Shown: one piece after another, positions 52,159 to 62,393 of the stretch | Numbering within the stretch: the stretch's first letter is position 1 | How the letters are laid out: every line of letters begins with the position of its first letter | Origin: Sphingobacteriales bacterium 46-32 | Lineage (GTDB): Bacteria > Bacteroidota > Bacteroidia > Chitinophagales > Chitinophagaceae | DNA: 64,000 nt | Reading direction: 5' to 3' | Assembly: GCA_001898485.1 (NCBI GenBank) | Contig: MKTY01000018.1 | Coordinates: forward strand, 287,191 to 351,190 | The notes under the pieces: generated by a model | What the model was told of the DNA's origin: nothing | Seen by the model: only the letters and a program-made list of their open reading frames with translations | The model's database searches: none | Position numbers and translations under genes: made by a program

Positions 52159-55100
52159 ATGAGAAATTATCTGAATGCCTCCCGGCATAAAGCACTTCTG
52201 GTGCCAACTATCATTTCCTTTCTTTTATTATTCGTCAGTATGGATGTTGCAGCTCAGGCGCGACTGATCAATGGCCGTGTAGTAGGGTCAGATCAGGTGC
52301 CGCTGGCTGGAGCATCTGTTGTTGTTAAAGGTGTCGAAACAGGCACTTCCACCGACGCAAATGGCCGCTACTCAATAATGGCTTCGCGCGGTGACAGTAT
52401 TCTTGTTACTTCTATCGGTTATGAACCAGCGGCACTGGTAGTTGGTGCCGGTTCGGAGCTGAATTTTACCATGTTCAGCAAGGCAACCAGTCTCAGCGAT
52501 GTGGTTGTTGTTGGTTATGGTACCGTACGCCGTTCCAACCTTACCGGTGCGGTTACACAAATCGGAGCAAAGGATATTACCAAACTGCCTGCGGCCAATC
52601 TTGACCAGGCATTGCAGGGCAATATTCCCGGATTGTACACGCAACAGAGCGACAGAAGTCCCGGTGCCGGTGTAGCATTGGCACTTCGTGGTAATAACTC
52701 TTTTTCTGGTAATGCTCCTTTATTTATTGTAGATGGTTTTCCTATTGCCTCAGGTGGAGGTGTAAACGCGATCAACCCCAACGATATTGAATCTGTATCA
52801 GTATTGAAAGACGCTTCTTCTGTAGCAATCTACGGAGCGCGTGCAGCCAATGGTGTTATTCTGATTACAACTAAATCAGGAAAAGCCGGAAAAAATTCAT
52901 TTGATGTGAACGTATGGACCGGCTTTAAAACATTTAACAACCCTATCGATTTCATGACGGGGGCTCAGATTGCTGAACTGCGCAAAGAAGCTTATCGTAA
53001 TGATAATGTAAATGGGGGCAATGCCGTCTTCAGACCAGAAGAGGAGGCGATGCTGCAAAGCGGTAAATCGACCAACTGGCTCGATGAGGTTACCGGCAGC
53101 GGCAGAATTACGCAAAACATACAACTTGCCTTCTCCGGAGGTACCGAGAAAACGCGGGTTTTCGTGAGCGGCAACCTTTATAATGAGCGTGGTGTAATTA
53201 ATAATTCAGATTATCTCCGCGGAAGCTTACGTTTTAACCTCGTGCAGAAGATTGGTGACCGGCTCACGCTGATGTCAAACAACAACCTCAGCCTCCTCAC
53301 CGGACGTGGTGTAACCGGCCCCAGCATTTTGTATCCTGCTTATGTAGGCAATCCGCTGGCGCCTATCCGCCAGTCTAACGGACAGTTTTATACCATGCTG
53401 ATTGGTGTAGGCAACACCCCCTGGGCCAACCCGGTAGCTTATACCGAGCTGATCGATAACAAATATGTGCAACCCGTCATCACAAGCTCACTGGCGCTCG
53501 AGTATAAAATCCTCAACGGATTGAAGATTCGTACACAGATAGGCGGTGAACTGGATTCATGGAAAGAAAACTTTTATGTGCCCATCGCACTTTCTGCCAA
53601 CCACGAGGAAAGCGGTCGTGTAGCCAATGGTTTTGCACGCATTACCCACAACACCAATTATAACTGGATATCAGAAACAGTGCTTTCGTATAATAAACGC
53701 TTTGGCAACCGCCATGAAGTGGATGCTGTGGCGGGTTATTCAGCACAGCAGAATCGCTGGGAGCGTACCCAGGCTTCCGCCTCGGGATTCCCTTTTGACA
53801 TTTATGGCACATGGAACCTCGGCGCCTCAACAGGTACACCCCGAAAGCCTTCTTCTGACCTGCAGATATGGACCATGAACTCTTATATCGGCCGTGTCAT
53901 CTATACATTTGATTCGAAGTATATTGCCACAGCCAATTTCCGTGCAGATGGTTCTTCGCGCTTTGGCTCCAACAACAAGTGGGGCTTCTTCCCCAGTGCT
54001 GCCTTTGCATGGAGGGCTTCTGAAGAAAGCTTTATCCGCAACCTTAATATGTTTGATGATCTGAAGATCAGGGCCAGCTATGGTTTGGCGGGTAATGCCA
54101 ATGCCCTGGGAGTATATTCCACACAAGCCAGGATGTCTCCGGCTTCATTCAACTGGAATGGCATTGAAGCACCCGGATATTATCCTTCTCAACTTTCCTT
54201 CGACAACCTGAAATGGGAAACTACCAAACAGTTTGATATCGGTGTTGACTTCTCGATCCTCAACCGCAGATTGAATATCACCGCAGACTACTATATCAAA
54301 AACACACGTGACCTGATCCGTCAGTTGCCGATCCTGGCTGTATCCGGCTTCCAGTCTGGCTGGGCTAATCTCGGTAACCTGCGCAACAAAGGTGTGGAAG
54401 TAGCGGTGAAAGGCCTGATCATCGATCGCGAACTGAAATGGAATGCCACCCTGAACCTCGCTTCCAACTCCAATAAACTCACTTCGCTTGGTGATGGAAC
54501 AGAGCGTATTGGTACCACACACTTCGTTGGTCAGCCCATCGGTATCGGCGCCCGTTATATGATCGAGAAAATCGGTATCTGGCAAACCAATGAGGCAACT
54601 GCAGCTGCGGTATACGGTGCCCGCCCCGGCGATGTTAAATATCTTGATCTGAATAAAGACAATAAAATAGATAACAACGACCGCGCATTTCACGGCCAGC
54701 TCTTCCCTGATTTTTATGGATCTCTCACCAACGAGCTATCGTATAAAGGTTTTGACCTGAATACCTTCTTTACATTCGAAGCCGGAAGAACGATCTATAA
54801 TGGTCTTAATTATAAACTGCTGGGTGGTGATGGATACGACAATCATCGTGCTGAAATGCTGGACAGATGGACGCCCACCAATCCTACCAATAAATATCCC
54901 CGTGCAGCACTCGGTTATTCCAATCGTTCAAGCATGGTTTCTACCGAGTTTCTGGAAAAAGCCGACTATATCAAGCTGAGAAGTATTACCCTGGGATATA
55001 CTTTCCCCGCGTCAGTAACCCGTAAAATCTCCAGCAATAACCTTCGGGTATATGTAACCGGATTGAACCTGTTTACTATCACCGGTTACAGCGGCATGGA

Positions 55101-55191
55101 TCCTGAAGATGGTGACCTGGGCAATACAGCCAGATCAGCTCCTTATCCCATTACCCGCACGATCATTTTCGGATTGAATCTCGGTTTTTAA
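52159..55191 (+). CDS. SusC/RagA-type TonB-dependent transporter
   Basis: 1010 residues from the ATG at 52159 (a TTG two codons earlier is less likely). After the signal peptide (VPTIISFLLLFVSMDVAAQ) come the CarboxypepD_reg-like domain (ARLINGRVVGSDQVPLAGAS), the SusC signature (VVVVGYGTVRRSNLTGAVTQ), the plug (LDQALQGNIPGLYTQQSDRS, VSVLKDASSVAIYGARAANG) and a complete barrel ending in FGLNLGF. It imports oligosaccharides with the SusD encoded 27 bp downstream. From the GH36 downstream the substrate is inferred to be an alpha-galactoside. Confidence 0.97.
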   Translation: MRNYLNASRHKALLVPTIISFLLLFVSMDVAAQARLINGRVVGSDQVPLAGASVVVKGVETGTSTDANGRYSIMASRGDSILVTSIGYEPAALVVGAGSELNFTMFSKATSLSDVVVVGYGTVRRSNLTGAVTQIGAKDITKLPAANLDQALQGNIPGLYTQQSDRSPGAGVALALRGNNSFSGNAPLFIVDGFPIASGGGVNAINPNDIESVSVLKDASSVAIYGARAANGVILITTKSGKAGKNSFDVNVWTGFKTFNNPIDFMTGAQIAELRKEAYRNDNVNGGNAVFRPEEEAMLQSGKSTNWLDEVTGSGRITQNIQLAFSGGTEKTRVFVSGNLYNERGVINNSDYLRGSLRFNLVQKIGDRLTLMSNNNLSLLTGRGVTGPSILYPAYVGNPLAPIRQSNGQFYTMLIGVGNTPWANPVAYTELIDNKYVQPVITSSLALEYKILNGLKIRTQIGGELDSWKENFYVPIALSANHEESGRVANGFARITHNTNYNWISETVLSYNKRFGNRHEVDAVAGYSAQQNRWERTQASASGFPFDIYGTWNLGASTGTPRKPSSDLQIWTMNSYIGRVIYTFDSKYIATANFRADGSSRFGSNNKWGFFPSAAFAWRASEESFIRNLNMFDDLKIRASYGLAGNANALGVYSTQARMSPASFNWNGIEAPGYYPSQLSFDNLKWETTKQFDIGVDFSILNRRLNITADYYIKNTRDLIRQLPILAVSGFQSGWANLGNLRNKGVEVAVKGLIIDRELKWNATLNLASNSNKLTSLGDGTERIGTTHFVGQPIGIGARYMIEKIGIWQTNEATAAAVYGARPGDVKYLDLNKDNKIDNNDRAFHGQLFPDFYGSLTNELSYKGFDLNTFFTFEAGRTIYNGLNYKLLGGDGYDNHRAEMLDRWTPTNPTNKYPRAALGYSNRSSMVSTEFLEKADYIKLRSITLGYTFPASVTRKISSNNLRVYVTGLNLFTITGYSGMDPEDGDLGNTARSAPYPITRTIIFGLNLGF

Positions 55192-55218
55192 TCCATCACA
55201 CAATTTAAAATTACTTGT

Positions 55219-56754
55219 ATGAAATTTAGTTGTTATATACTGGTTCTCGTAACACTGCTGATATCTTCCTGCGGTAAAAAATTTCTGGAAGAGGATCCCC
55301 GTACTTTTTTGACTCCGGGCAATTTCTATAAAACAGAAGCAGATCTTCAGATGGGATTGAACGCGGTCTACCGCACTCCCCAGGATCGCTATTCCAATAT
55401 GTGGGGCGCGCCCTGCTGGTTTGGCTGGGCCACGGATCTGGGGTATTTAACACCTGCCAATGGCCACGCCTTTCACAACCAGCCGGCGCATCTGCGTGCA
55501 GATTTCAACGCGGCATCCGATATGCCCTGGTATATGTGGGATTATATTTACCGCCATGTAAAGGATATCAATTTCCTGCTGGCGGCCGTAGATCAGGTAG
55601 ATGCTCCGGCTGCTGCTAAAACCAGCATTGCCGCACAGGCACGCGCATGGAGAGCTCATCTGTATTTTGATGGTGTGCGCATCTTTGGTGCACTTCCCCT
55701 GATACTCGAACCAATATCGGACGTAAAAGTGCTGAACAGCCTCAGCCGTACGCCCGCAGCTCAGGTATATGAGCAGATCATCAAAGATCTGGAATTTGGT
55801 ATGGCTAACCTTCCAAACAGTTATACCGCTGCCAATGATAAAGGCAGGGTAACGGCAGGTGCATGTGCTGCCATGCTTGCCCGCGTCTATATCACCATGG
55901 CCGGTTATCCCCTTCGCCAGACCGACAAATGGGAAAAAGCCCGCCAGGTACTGAAAGAATTTGTAGACGATAAAAAGTACGGAAGTCAATACAACCTCTG
56001 GCCTGAATATAGCCAGGCGTTTGCAGATGCAAACATCCAGGGCGGTCAGGAAGCAGTATGGACGGTAAACTTCACCCGCGGAACATTTGGCCAGGGCAGT
56101 CAGGTGCATACAGACTTTTCTCCCATCGAGCTGTACTATGATTCCAGGGCTGGTTTGACACGCGGTGGCGGATGGAGCAACGAGTTGCCTACCGAAGCAT
56201 TCCTGGCATCTTACGACCAGGCCAGAGATAAACGCTATGCCTTTACCTACTGGAAATCTACAGCCGATCTTCCTGTCGAATATGCCGCCATCAACAGCAG
56301 CCCGGGTGGCCCCGTTGTATTTGCAGCACCACATGTAAAGAAATTCCGGGAAACATCGCCCAACGATAACTCTCAGGGTTCAGGCCTTGATCACTACATC
56401 ATCCGCTACGCCGATGTATTACTGATGTATGCCGAAGCTATCAACGAAACAGGTGGTGCAAATGCAGCAAACTATGTGAATATTGTGCGAAGAAGGGCCG
56501 GTTTGGATGATCTTCCTGCAATGTCGCAGGCCCAATTGCGTAATCACCTGTTACTGGAACGCGCATGGGAATTGTGTTTCGAGGGTGAACGCAGGTTTGA
56601 ACTGATGAGAACCGGTACTTATTTCTCCAGAGTGAAAGCATGGAACCCGCAGGCCGGCGCAAACATTGTAGAAAATAAACACGAACTGTGGCCTGTACCA
56701 CAACGTGAAATCGATATTAACCAAAATCTGTTGCCTAATAATCCCGGTTATTAA
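55219..56754 (+). CDS. SusD/RagB family glycan-binding lipoprotein
   Basis: 511 residues. The lipobox is LISSC with Cys18, followed by GKKFLEEDPRTFLTPGNFYK, the classical SusD N-terminus. The C-terminal SusD domain shows YADVLLMYAEAINETGGANA, NIVRRRAGLDDLPA and ERAWELCFEGERRFELMRTG. It is surface exposed and pairs with the adjacent SusC. It is followed by a strong hairpin before the transporter gene. Confidence 0.96.
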   Translation: MKFSCYILVLVTLLISSCGKKFLEEDPRTFLTPGNFYKTEADLQMGLNAVYRTPQDRYSNMWGAPCWFGWATDLGYLTPANGHAFHNQPAHLRADFNAASDMPWYMWDYIYRHVKDINFLLAAVDQVDAPAAAKTSIAAQARAWRAHLYFDGVRIFGALPLILEPISDVKVLNSLSRTPAAQVYEQIIKDLEFGMANLPNSYTAANDKGRVTAGACAAMLARVYITMAGYPLRQTDKWEKARQVLKEFVDDKKYGSQYNLWPEYSQAFADANIQGGQEAVWTVNFTRGTFGQGSQVHTDFSPIELYYDSRAGLTRGGGWSNELPTEAFLASYDQARDKRYAFTYWKSTADLPVEYAAINSSPGGPVVFAAPHVKKFRETSPNDNSQGSGLDHYIIRYADVLLMYAEAINETGGANAANYVNIVRRRAGLDDLPAMSQAQLRNHLLLERAWELCFEGERRFELMRTGTYFSRVKAWNPQAGANIVENKHELWPVPQREIDINQNLLPNNPGY

Positions 56755-56779
56755 TTCTCTCTTCTAAGCAGTCTGGCAA

Positions 56780-56822
56780 AAACCCCGAAAAAGGTTTGTA
56801 TCGACCAAACCTTTTCGGGGTT
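56780..56822 (+). terminator. Strong hairpin between SusD and the MFS gene
   Basis: AACCCCGAAAAAGGTTTG (56780-56797) pairs with CAAACCTTTTCGGGGTT (56806-56822), a 16-17 bp stem with an 8-nt loop. The T tail is weak, so it may act as an attenuator or processing site that lowers expression of the cytoplasmic genes relative to SusCD. Confidence 0.7.
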
Positions 56823-57002
56823 ATGCATAAACTTCCGGCAGGTTACACATCAGTAAAGCCGTATTCAAACGGTTCGTTATATGACCAGCGATGTGTTTGC
56901 TGTCATCATAGAAAATCAACTGAACGGATAGAGGGTAGTTGCAGACGATTTGCCTGCAGAAATAAGACACCGTTCTATGAAAAGCAGCTAAATTGTAAAA
57001 AA

Positions 57003-58355
57003 ATGAATGACGTGACAACTCCCAAGTACAATAGCTCCTATATCGTGGCCATTTCTTTTATCTCTGCTTTAGGAGGATACCTGTTTGGGTTTGATTTTGC
57101 CGTGATAGCAGGAGCTCTGCCATTCCTCAAAACAATGTTTGACCTTACACCAGTGCAGGAGGGTTTTCTTACAGGATCGCTGGCATTGGGTTGTATCGCC
57201 GGAACCTTACTGGCAGGATCGGTGGCTGAAAAATATGGACGAAAGCCCGCACTGGTGAGTGCTGCATTGATTTTTGCGTTATCGTCTGTAGGGATGGCTT
57301 TCTCTCACAGTCTGCCTGTTTTTATCAGCATGCGGTTTGCTGCCGGCGTGGGAGTAGGCATGGCCTCGGTTTTAAGTCCGATGTACATTGCCGAAATATC
57401 TCCGGCCAGTGTACGTGGCAGAAACGTCTCCATCAATCAGCTCACTATTGTAATTGGTATTCTGATTACTAATCTCGTCAATTACCTGCTGGCCGACAAT
57501 GGTCCTGATGCCTGGCGCTGGATGTTTGGTCTTGGGGTGGTTCCATCACTATTGTTTTTTGCAGGAATATTCTGGCTGCCCGAAAGTCCAAGATGGCTGT
57601 TGAAAGCCGGGAAAAAAGAAGAATCAGCAAAAGTTTTACGAAAGATCGGTAATGAGGCCTATGCCTCTTCGGTAACGAAAGATATCACGGCTTCGCTTAT
57701 AAATGTAAAAAAACAATCCTGGCGAATGCTGCTGGACAAAGCTGTGTTTCCGGCGCTCGCCGTAGGTATTGGCCTGGCCATGTTTCAGCAACTTTGCGGT
57801 ATCAATATCATCTTCAATTATGCATCCACGATTTTTGCATCCGTAGGTGCCGGCATTGATCAGCAGCTGCTCGGTACAGTCGGTATCGGCGTTGTGAATC
57901 TTATCTTCACCCTGGTTGCTATGTGGCAGGTAGATAAGCTTGGCCGCAGGCCACTGATGCTGATGGGGTCAATCGGACTAACGGTTTTGTATATTATACT
58001 CGCACTGGCATTAAAAGCACAGATGAGCACTGCGTGGATTGCCGTATTTGTATTTCTGGCTATTGGCATGTACGCTACCTCGCTGGCTCCGGTGACCTGG
58101 GTACTCATCTCAGAAATATTTCCCAATAAAGTGCGCGCCATGGCCACATCAATGGCAGTTGTATTTTTATGGATCGGTTACTTTATCCTCACATTCACCT
58201 TTCCTATTCTGATTGAAGCAATGGGTAGCACCTATAGTCCTTTTATTCTGTATGCAGTCATCTGCCTCATCGGATTTTTCTTTGTTAAAACAAAGGTGAA
58301 AGAAACGAAAGGAAGAACACTGGAGGAACTGGAGCAGGTGATGACAGGCCATTAG
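57003..58355 (+). CDS. Sugar porter of the major facilitator superfamily
   Basis: 450 residues from the ATG at 57003; the frame is open from 56796 but the upstream part overlaps the hairpin and does not look like protein. Twelve membrane helices are predicted. Sugar-porter signatures are GGYLFGFDFAVIAGALPFLK, GSVAEKYGRKPAL, AAGVGVGMASVLSPMYIAEI then SPASVRGR, and PESPRWLLKAGKKEE between the halves, repeated as DKLGRRPLM in the second half. It moves monosaccharides such as galactose, glucose or xylose across the inner membrane by proton symport. It should take up sugars released in the periplasm by GH36. Confidence 0.94.
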   Translation: MNDVTTPKYNSSYIVAISFISALGGYLFGFDFAVIAGALPFLKTMFDLTPVQEGFLTGSLALGCIAGTLLAGSVAEKYGRKPALVSAALIFALSSVGMAFSHSLPVFISMRFAAGVGVGMASVLSPMYIAEISPASVRGRNVSINQLTIVIGILITNLVNYLLADNGPDAWRWMFGLGVVPSLLFFAGIFWLPESPRWLLKAGKKEESAKVLRKIGNEAYASSVTKDITASLINVKKQSWRMLLDKAVFPALAVGIGLAMFQQLCGINIIFNYASTIFASVGAGIDQQLLGTVGIGVVNLIFTLVAMWQVDKLGRRPLMLMGSIGLTVLYIILALALKAQMSTAWIAVFVFLAIGMYATSLAPVTWVLISEIFPNKVRAMATSMAVVFLWIGYFILTFTFPILIEAMGSTYSPFILYAVICLIGFFFVKTKVKETKGRTLEELEQVMTGH

Positions 58356-58456
58356 GTCAACCTTTCTGTTTTCTTTCATGTTCTTACTGCAGGCGGAAGG
58401 TTGGCACTTGCAACACCTGTATTTATCTGCCGGCCGCTTCGCTGTAAATAGGTTTT

Positions 58457-59497
58457 ATGAAAAAAATGAGCAATGTAACGGACAGTGCGTTAAAAACCAT
58501 TACACTCGATAATGGTGTCATCAGCGTTGGGATTACCAATTACGGTGCTACGATTATGCATCTCCATATGCCGGATAAAACGGGCAGGGTTGGCAATATC
58601 GTTGCTGGCTTTGCCACGGCGGAGGAGTACCGGGGCAATCATCCCTATTTCGGATCCATTGTAGGCAGGTTTGCCAATCGTATTTCGGGGGCGAAATTTG
58701 AGTTGGACGGACGTATCTATTCCCTTTCTCCCAACGAAAAAGTGAATCACCTGCATGGTGGCTGGGAAGGCTTTGACCGGAAAATCTGGAGTGTGGAAGA
58801 CGTAAATAAACAGTCAGTCACCCTTTGTTATACCAGTAAAGATGGGGAAGAGGGTTATCCCGGCAATCTGGCCGTGACAGTTCGCTATTCGCTGGGAAAA
58901 AATAATAAGCTGCTTATTGCATATAGCGCGGTAACCGATCAGCAGACCGTGGTGAGTCTTACCAATCACAGCTATTTCAATCTCTCAGGATTTGAGGATG
59001 CCACGATCTATGACCATACACTGCAAATAGCTGCAGAGCGGTATACGGTGAAAGGTATCCACAATACCCCCAATGGAAAAACAGGAAGCGTGGCTGGTAC
59101 CCCGCTTGATTTTACCACAAGGAAAAAACTGGAAAAAGATATTGATCAGCTCCGGGATGATCGGGGCTATGACCATAATTATATTCTGCATGAACATCCG
59201 CCGGGCCTTTATTCTCCGGAAGAGCCGTTGCCGAAAGCAGCAACGCTGAGGCATGAAAAAAGCGGAAGGGTGATGCATGTATACACCGACCAGCCTGGTA
59301 TGCAGGTGTATACTTCCAATTGGTGGGATGGATCCATAACCGGGGCGCAGGGCATCCCGTATGTAAAGCATGGGGCCATAGCGCTCGAAACACAGGCCTG
59401 GCCCGATGCCCCGAATCATCCTTCTTTTCCTTCAGCCGTGCTTCGGCCGGGCGATGTATATAAAACTTCTACGGCCTTTGAGTTGTTGGTTGATTAA
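58457..59497 (+). CDS. galM: Aldose 1-epimerase (galactose mutarotase)
   Basis: 346 residues. The fold is the galactose mutarotase beta-sandwich. Active-site segments are VGRFANRISGAKFELDG, NHLHGGWEGFDRKIW (His), SLTNHSYFNLSG (His) and the general base Glu in ALETQAWPDAPNHPSFP. There is no signal peptide, so it works in the cytoplasm, interconverting alpha and beta anomers of galactose or glucose. It follows the sugar porter and precedes the GH36 gene, which fits a galactose route. Confidence 0.95.
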   Translation: MKKMSNVTDSALKTITLDNGVISVGITNYGATIMHLHMPDKTGRVGNIVAGFATAEEYRGNHPYFGSIVGRFANRISGAKFELDGRIYSLSPNEKVNHLHGGWEGFDRKIWSVEDVNKQSVTLCYTSKDGEEGYPGNLAVTVRYSLGKNNKLLIAYSAVTDQQTVVSLTNHSYFNLSGFEDATIYDHTLQIAAERYTVKGIHNTPNGKTGSVAGTPLDFTTRKKLEKDIDQLRDDRGYDHNYILHEHPPGLYSPEEPLPKAATLRHEKSGRVMHVYTDQPGMQVYTSNWWDGSITGAQGIPYVKHGAIALETQAWPDAPNHPSFPSAVLRPGDVYKTSTAFELLVD

Positions 59498-59539
59498 CCG
59501 TCAAAGGTATTTACCCATAAACACGAAATATTATAAATC

Positions 59540-61720
59540 ATGAGTATGTTACGATTGTTCACACTATTGGGTTATTGTTTTTTCTCATTGGCATCGGTTG
59601 CCCAGCAAGTGATTCCTGTACTTACTAAAAGTAATGCGCTGGTGCTCGGGGTTGATGCGAAGAACAACCTCTCGTCGGTTTATTTTGGCCAGCGATTAGC
59701 AGACGAAAGGGAGTATACGAATGTATTATCCATGTACCGCCAGACAGAAGAGTACAGCGGTGTGGCAGATGCCGCCTATAGCTCTGCCGGCTCCAGAAAT
59801 CTGTTTGAACCCGCTATTTCGGTGGTGCATGGCGATGGCAATACCGGTCTTGAGCTGGCTTATGTTTCGCATAGCAGCCAGACTATGCCAAAAGGAGTGA
59901 CCCTTACCACAATTATACTCAGGGACCGTGTGTACCCGTTTCAGGTAAAATTGTTTTATAAGACATACGCAGAGCAGGATGTAGTGGAGATATGGAGCAG
60001 CATCAGCCACACAGAGAAAAAACCGGTTACACTTACCAAATTTGCTTCTGCCAACCTGTATCTCCGCGCTCCTGAGTTCTGGCTGAGAAATTATCATGGA
60101 GACTGGGCAAGGGAAATGCAGCCGGATGAAGCCCGGATTACGCATGGTATTAAAACCCTTGATGCCAAACTTGGCACCCGGGCCAACCTCTTCCAGCCTC
60201 CTTTATTTATGGTGTCTATGGGAAAGCCCGCTACTGAAGATGACGGTAATGTATTGGTAGGTTCTGTTTCCTGGACCGGTAATTTTAAAGTAGACCTTGA
60301 GCTGGATAACCGCGATAATCTGCGATTGATTGCCGGTATCAATAATTTTCAATCCGCCTATACGCTTAAGCCCCGCGAAGAGTTTGAAACAGCCAGGTTT
60401 CTGTACACGTTTTCTTCGGAAGGTAAGGGACTGGCGAGCCGCAATCTGCATAACTGGGCCAGGGAGTTTGGGATGGTAGATGGACATGGATCGCGCATGA
60501 CCCTGCTGAATAACTGGGAAGCAACCTATTTCGATTTTAATGAACAGAAACTGGCGGAGCTCTTAAAAGACACCAAAAAACTGGGTGTCGATCTCTTCCT
60601 GTTAGATGATGGTTGGTTTGCCAATAAATATCCGCGCAACGATGACCATGCCGGCCTGGGCGACTGGAAAGAAAATGCCACGAAACTACCAAATGGTATT
60701 TCATACCTCATCAAAGAAGCAACAGCCAATGATGTAAAATTCGGTATCTGGATAGAACCGGAAATGGTGAATCCCAAAAGTGAGTTGTATGAAAAGCATC
60801 CCGATTGGGTGATCAGGCAGCCGGGAAGGGAAGAACATTATTTCAGGAATCAGCTGGTACTTGACCTCACAAACCCCACCGTACAGGATTTCGTTTTTGG
60901 CGTGGTAGATGATCTGCTCACCAAAAATCCTGCGCTGGCATATATCAAATGGGATTGTAATGCGGTTATCTATAATGCCCATTCGGCGTTTCTCAACAAC
61001 CAGCAGCATCTGTATATCGATTATGTGCGTGGTTTATATAAAGTGTTGGAGCGCATACGGGCCAAATACCCAACCATTCCCCTCATGTTATGCTCCGGTG
61101 GTGGTGGCCGCGTTGACTACGGTGCCCTGCAATATTTTACGGAGTACTGGCCCAGCGATAACACCGATCCGTTGGAGCGCATTTATATGCAATGGGAGTA
61201 TTCATACTTTTTTCCGGCCATGACGTCTTCCAATCACGTAACGGAATGGGGTAAGCAGCCGTTGAAGTATCGTATTGATGTGGCCATGATGGGTAAGATG
61301 GGTTTTGATATCGTGATAGGTAAATTGCCGGAAAAAGAACTGGCGCTGGCCCGGCAGTCCGTAAAAGTATATGATTCGGTAAAGAATATTATCTGGCATG
61401 GCGATCAGTACCGCTTGTCTGATCCGTGGAAAGAGCCCGTAGCCTCGGTCATGTATGTGGACCGGCAGAAAACAAAAGCCGTGCTGTTCAATTACCTGGT
61501 CAACAACCGGTATGGCCAGGGATCTGTAGGCCCTGTAAAACTAAAGGGATTGAATGCGGGTGATAAATACCGGGTACGCGAAGTGAATCTTTTGCCCGGA
61601 ACCAGATCTGCGATTGATGCCTCAAAGATCTATACCGGTGAATTTCTGATGAAGGTTGGGTTTAACCCGGCCGTAAGACAGGGGAGGAACAGTGTAGTAC
61701 TCGTGCTGGAAAAGATGTAA
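59540..61720 (+). CDS. GH36 alpha-galactosidase, periplasmic
   Basis: 726 residues with a signal peptide (LFTLLGYCFFSLASVAQQ). GH36 features are the N-terminal beta-supersandwich, then the barrel with LDDGWFANKYPRNDDHAGLG and GIWIEPEMVNPKSELYEKHP, the nucleophile D472 in YIKWDCNAV, and the acid/base D540 in WPSDNTDPLERI after CSGGGGRVDYGAL. It removes terminal alpha-1,6-galactose from melibiose, raffinose-type oligosaccharides or galactomannan fragments. The residue after KWD is Cys, whereas many GH36 enzymes have Met or Trp nearby. It is the last gene of the PUL, followed by a strong terminator. Confidence 0.95.
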   Translation: MSMLRLFTLLGYCFFSLASVAQQVIPVLTKSNALVLGVDAKNNLSSVYFGQRLADEREYTNVLSMYRQTEEYSGVADAAYSSAGSRNLFEPAISVVHGDGNTGLELAYVSHSSQTMPKGVTLTTIILRDRVYPFQVKLFYKTYAEQDVVEIWSSISHTEKKPVTLTKFASANLYLRAPEFWLRNYHGDWAREMQPDEARITHGIKTLDAKLGTRANLFQPPLFMVSMGKPATEDDGNVLVGSVSWTGNFKVDLELDNRDNLRLIAGINNFQSAYTLKPREEFETARFLYTFSSEGKGLASRNLHNWAREFGMVDGHGSRMTLLNNWEATYFDFNEQKLAELLKDTKKLGVDLFLLDDGWFANKYPRNDDHAGLGDWKENATKLPNGISYLIKEATANDVKFGIWIEPEMVNPKSELYEKHPDWVIRQPGREEHYFRNQLVLDLTNPTVQDFVFGVVDDLLTKNPALAYIKWDCNAVIYNAHSAFLNNQQHLYIDYVRGLYKVLERIRAKYPTIPLMLCSGGGGRVDYGALQYFTEYWPSDNTDPLERIYMQWEYSYFFPAMTSSNHVTEWGKQPLKYRIDVAMMGKMGFDIVIGKLPEKELALARQSVKVYDSVKNIIWHGDQYRLSDPWKEPVASVMYVDRQKTKAVLFNYLVNNRYGQGSVGPVKLKGLNAGDKYRVREVNLLPGTRSAIDASKIYTGEFLMKVGFNPAVRQGRNSVVLVLEKM

Positions 61721-61767
61721 CAATCCGCACCCATTTTGGCTATTTGCTGATGGCTTTACAATACAGA

Positions 61768-61797
61768 GGGGCTGATCAACCGATCGGCCCCTTTTTT
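61768..61797 (+). terminator. Terminator of the alpha-galactoside PUL
   Basis: GGGGCTGATC (61768-61777) pairs with GATCGGCCCC (61782-61791), a 10-bp stem with a 4-nt loop, followed by six T. The shape resembles the tmRNA terminator. The rest of the gap to 62004 shows nothing recognisable. Confidence 0.9.
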
Positions 61798-62003
61798 GTT
61801 TAAAAGCCCGCCCTTTGTGGGGGCTTCGGTTAAGAAAATAATGACAGCCTCGTTGGTACGGGTTGTATTGTAGTAACGGGAATATAAAATGTACAATTTC
61901 AATGCGTTGATTTTCAGGGATGGGTTTGTATAAAAGAATAGAGAGGGTGGCGTATATTTATGTGTTGCCCGTAATATTTAAACCCGACATCACATAATTA
62001 AAC

Positions 62004-62393
62004 ATGGACGTAAACAGTATTTTTTCACAAATTGCGGACTTTTGGGATAGAATCTCAGTTCCAATATTCTTCCATATACTATTTTTCGTCTTATTCTCCT
62101 TCATATTTGGAAAGTTGAATATTAAAAAGGCAATTGAGAATTATATTCAAAGTGAGGGTTTTAAAAGAACCAAAGGAATTTTGACTGAATTTGAATTATG
62201 GAAAAAGCTACCACTTTTGCTTGTTATTGGTGCTTTAATCTATCTGACATTGTTTAATAGCATAACAGGGCTGATGGATTCTGTTCGTGTATTTCCATTT
62301 AATGTTGCGTATTCTAACCCAGACTTTATCAAAGAATATGAACCTAAAGAAAATTTTTTTGAAATAGCTAAATATAGCGGTAATTTAAGATGA
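62004..62393 (+). CDS. Hypothetical membrane protein
   Basis: 129 residues with two membrane helices (IFFHILFFVLFSFIFG at about 20-38 and LPLLLVIGALIYLTLFNSIT at about 68-90). The sequence is AT-rich compared with the PUL upstream. It overlaps the next frame by 4 bp (ATGA), so the two may be translated together. The family is not recognised. Confidence 0.55.
   Translation: MDVNSIFSQIADFWDRISVPIFFHILFFVLFSFIFGKLNIKKAIENYIQSEGFKRTKGILTEFELWKKLPLLLVIGALIYLTLFNSITGLMDSVRVFPFNVAYSNPDFIKEYEPKENFFEIAKYSGNLR

Noticed and set aside
56796..57002. N-terminal extension of the sugar porter
   Set aside because: These 69 codons overlap a hairpin and are rich in Cys, Arg and His; the first membrane helix and family start match the ATG at 57003.
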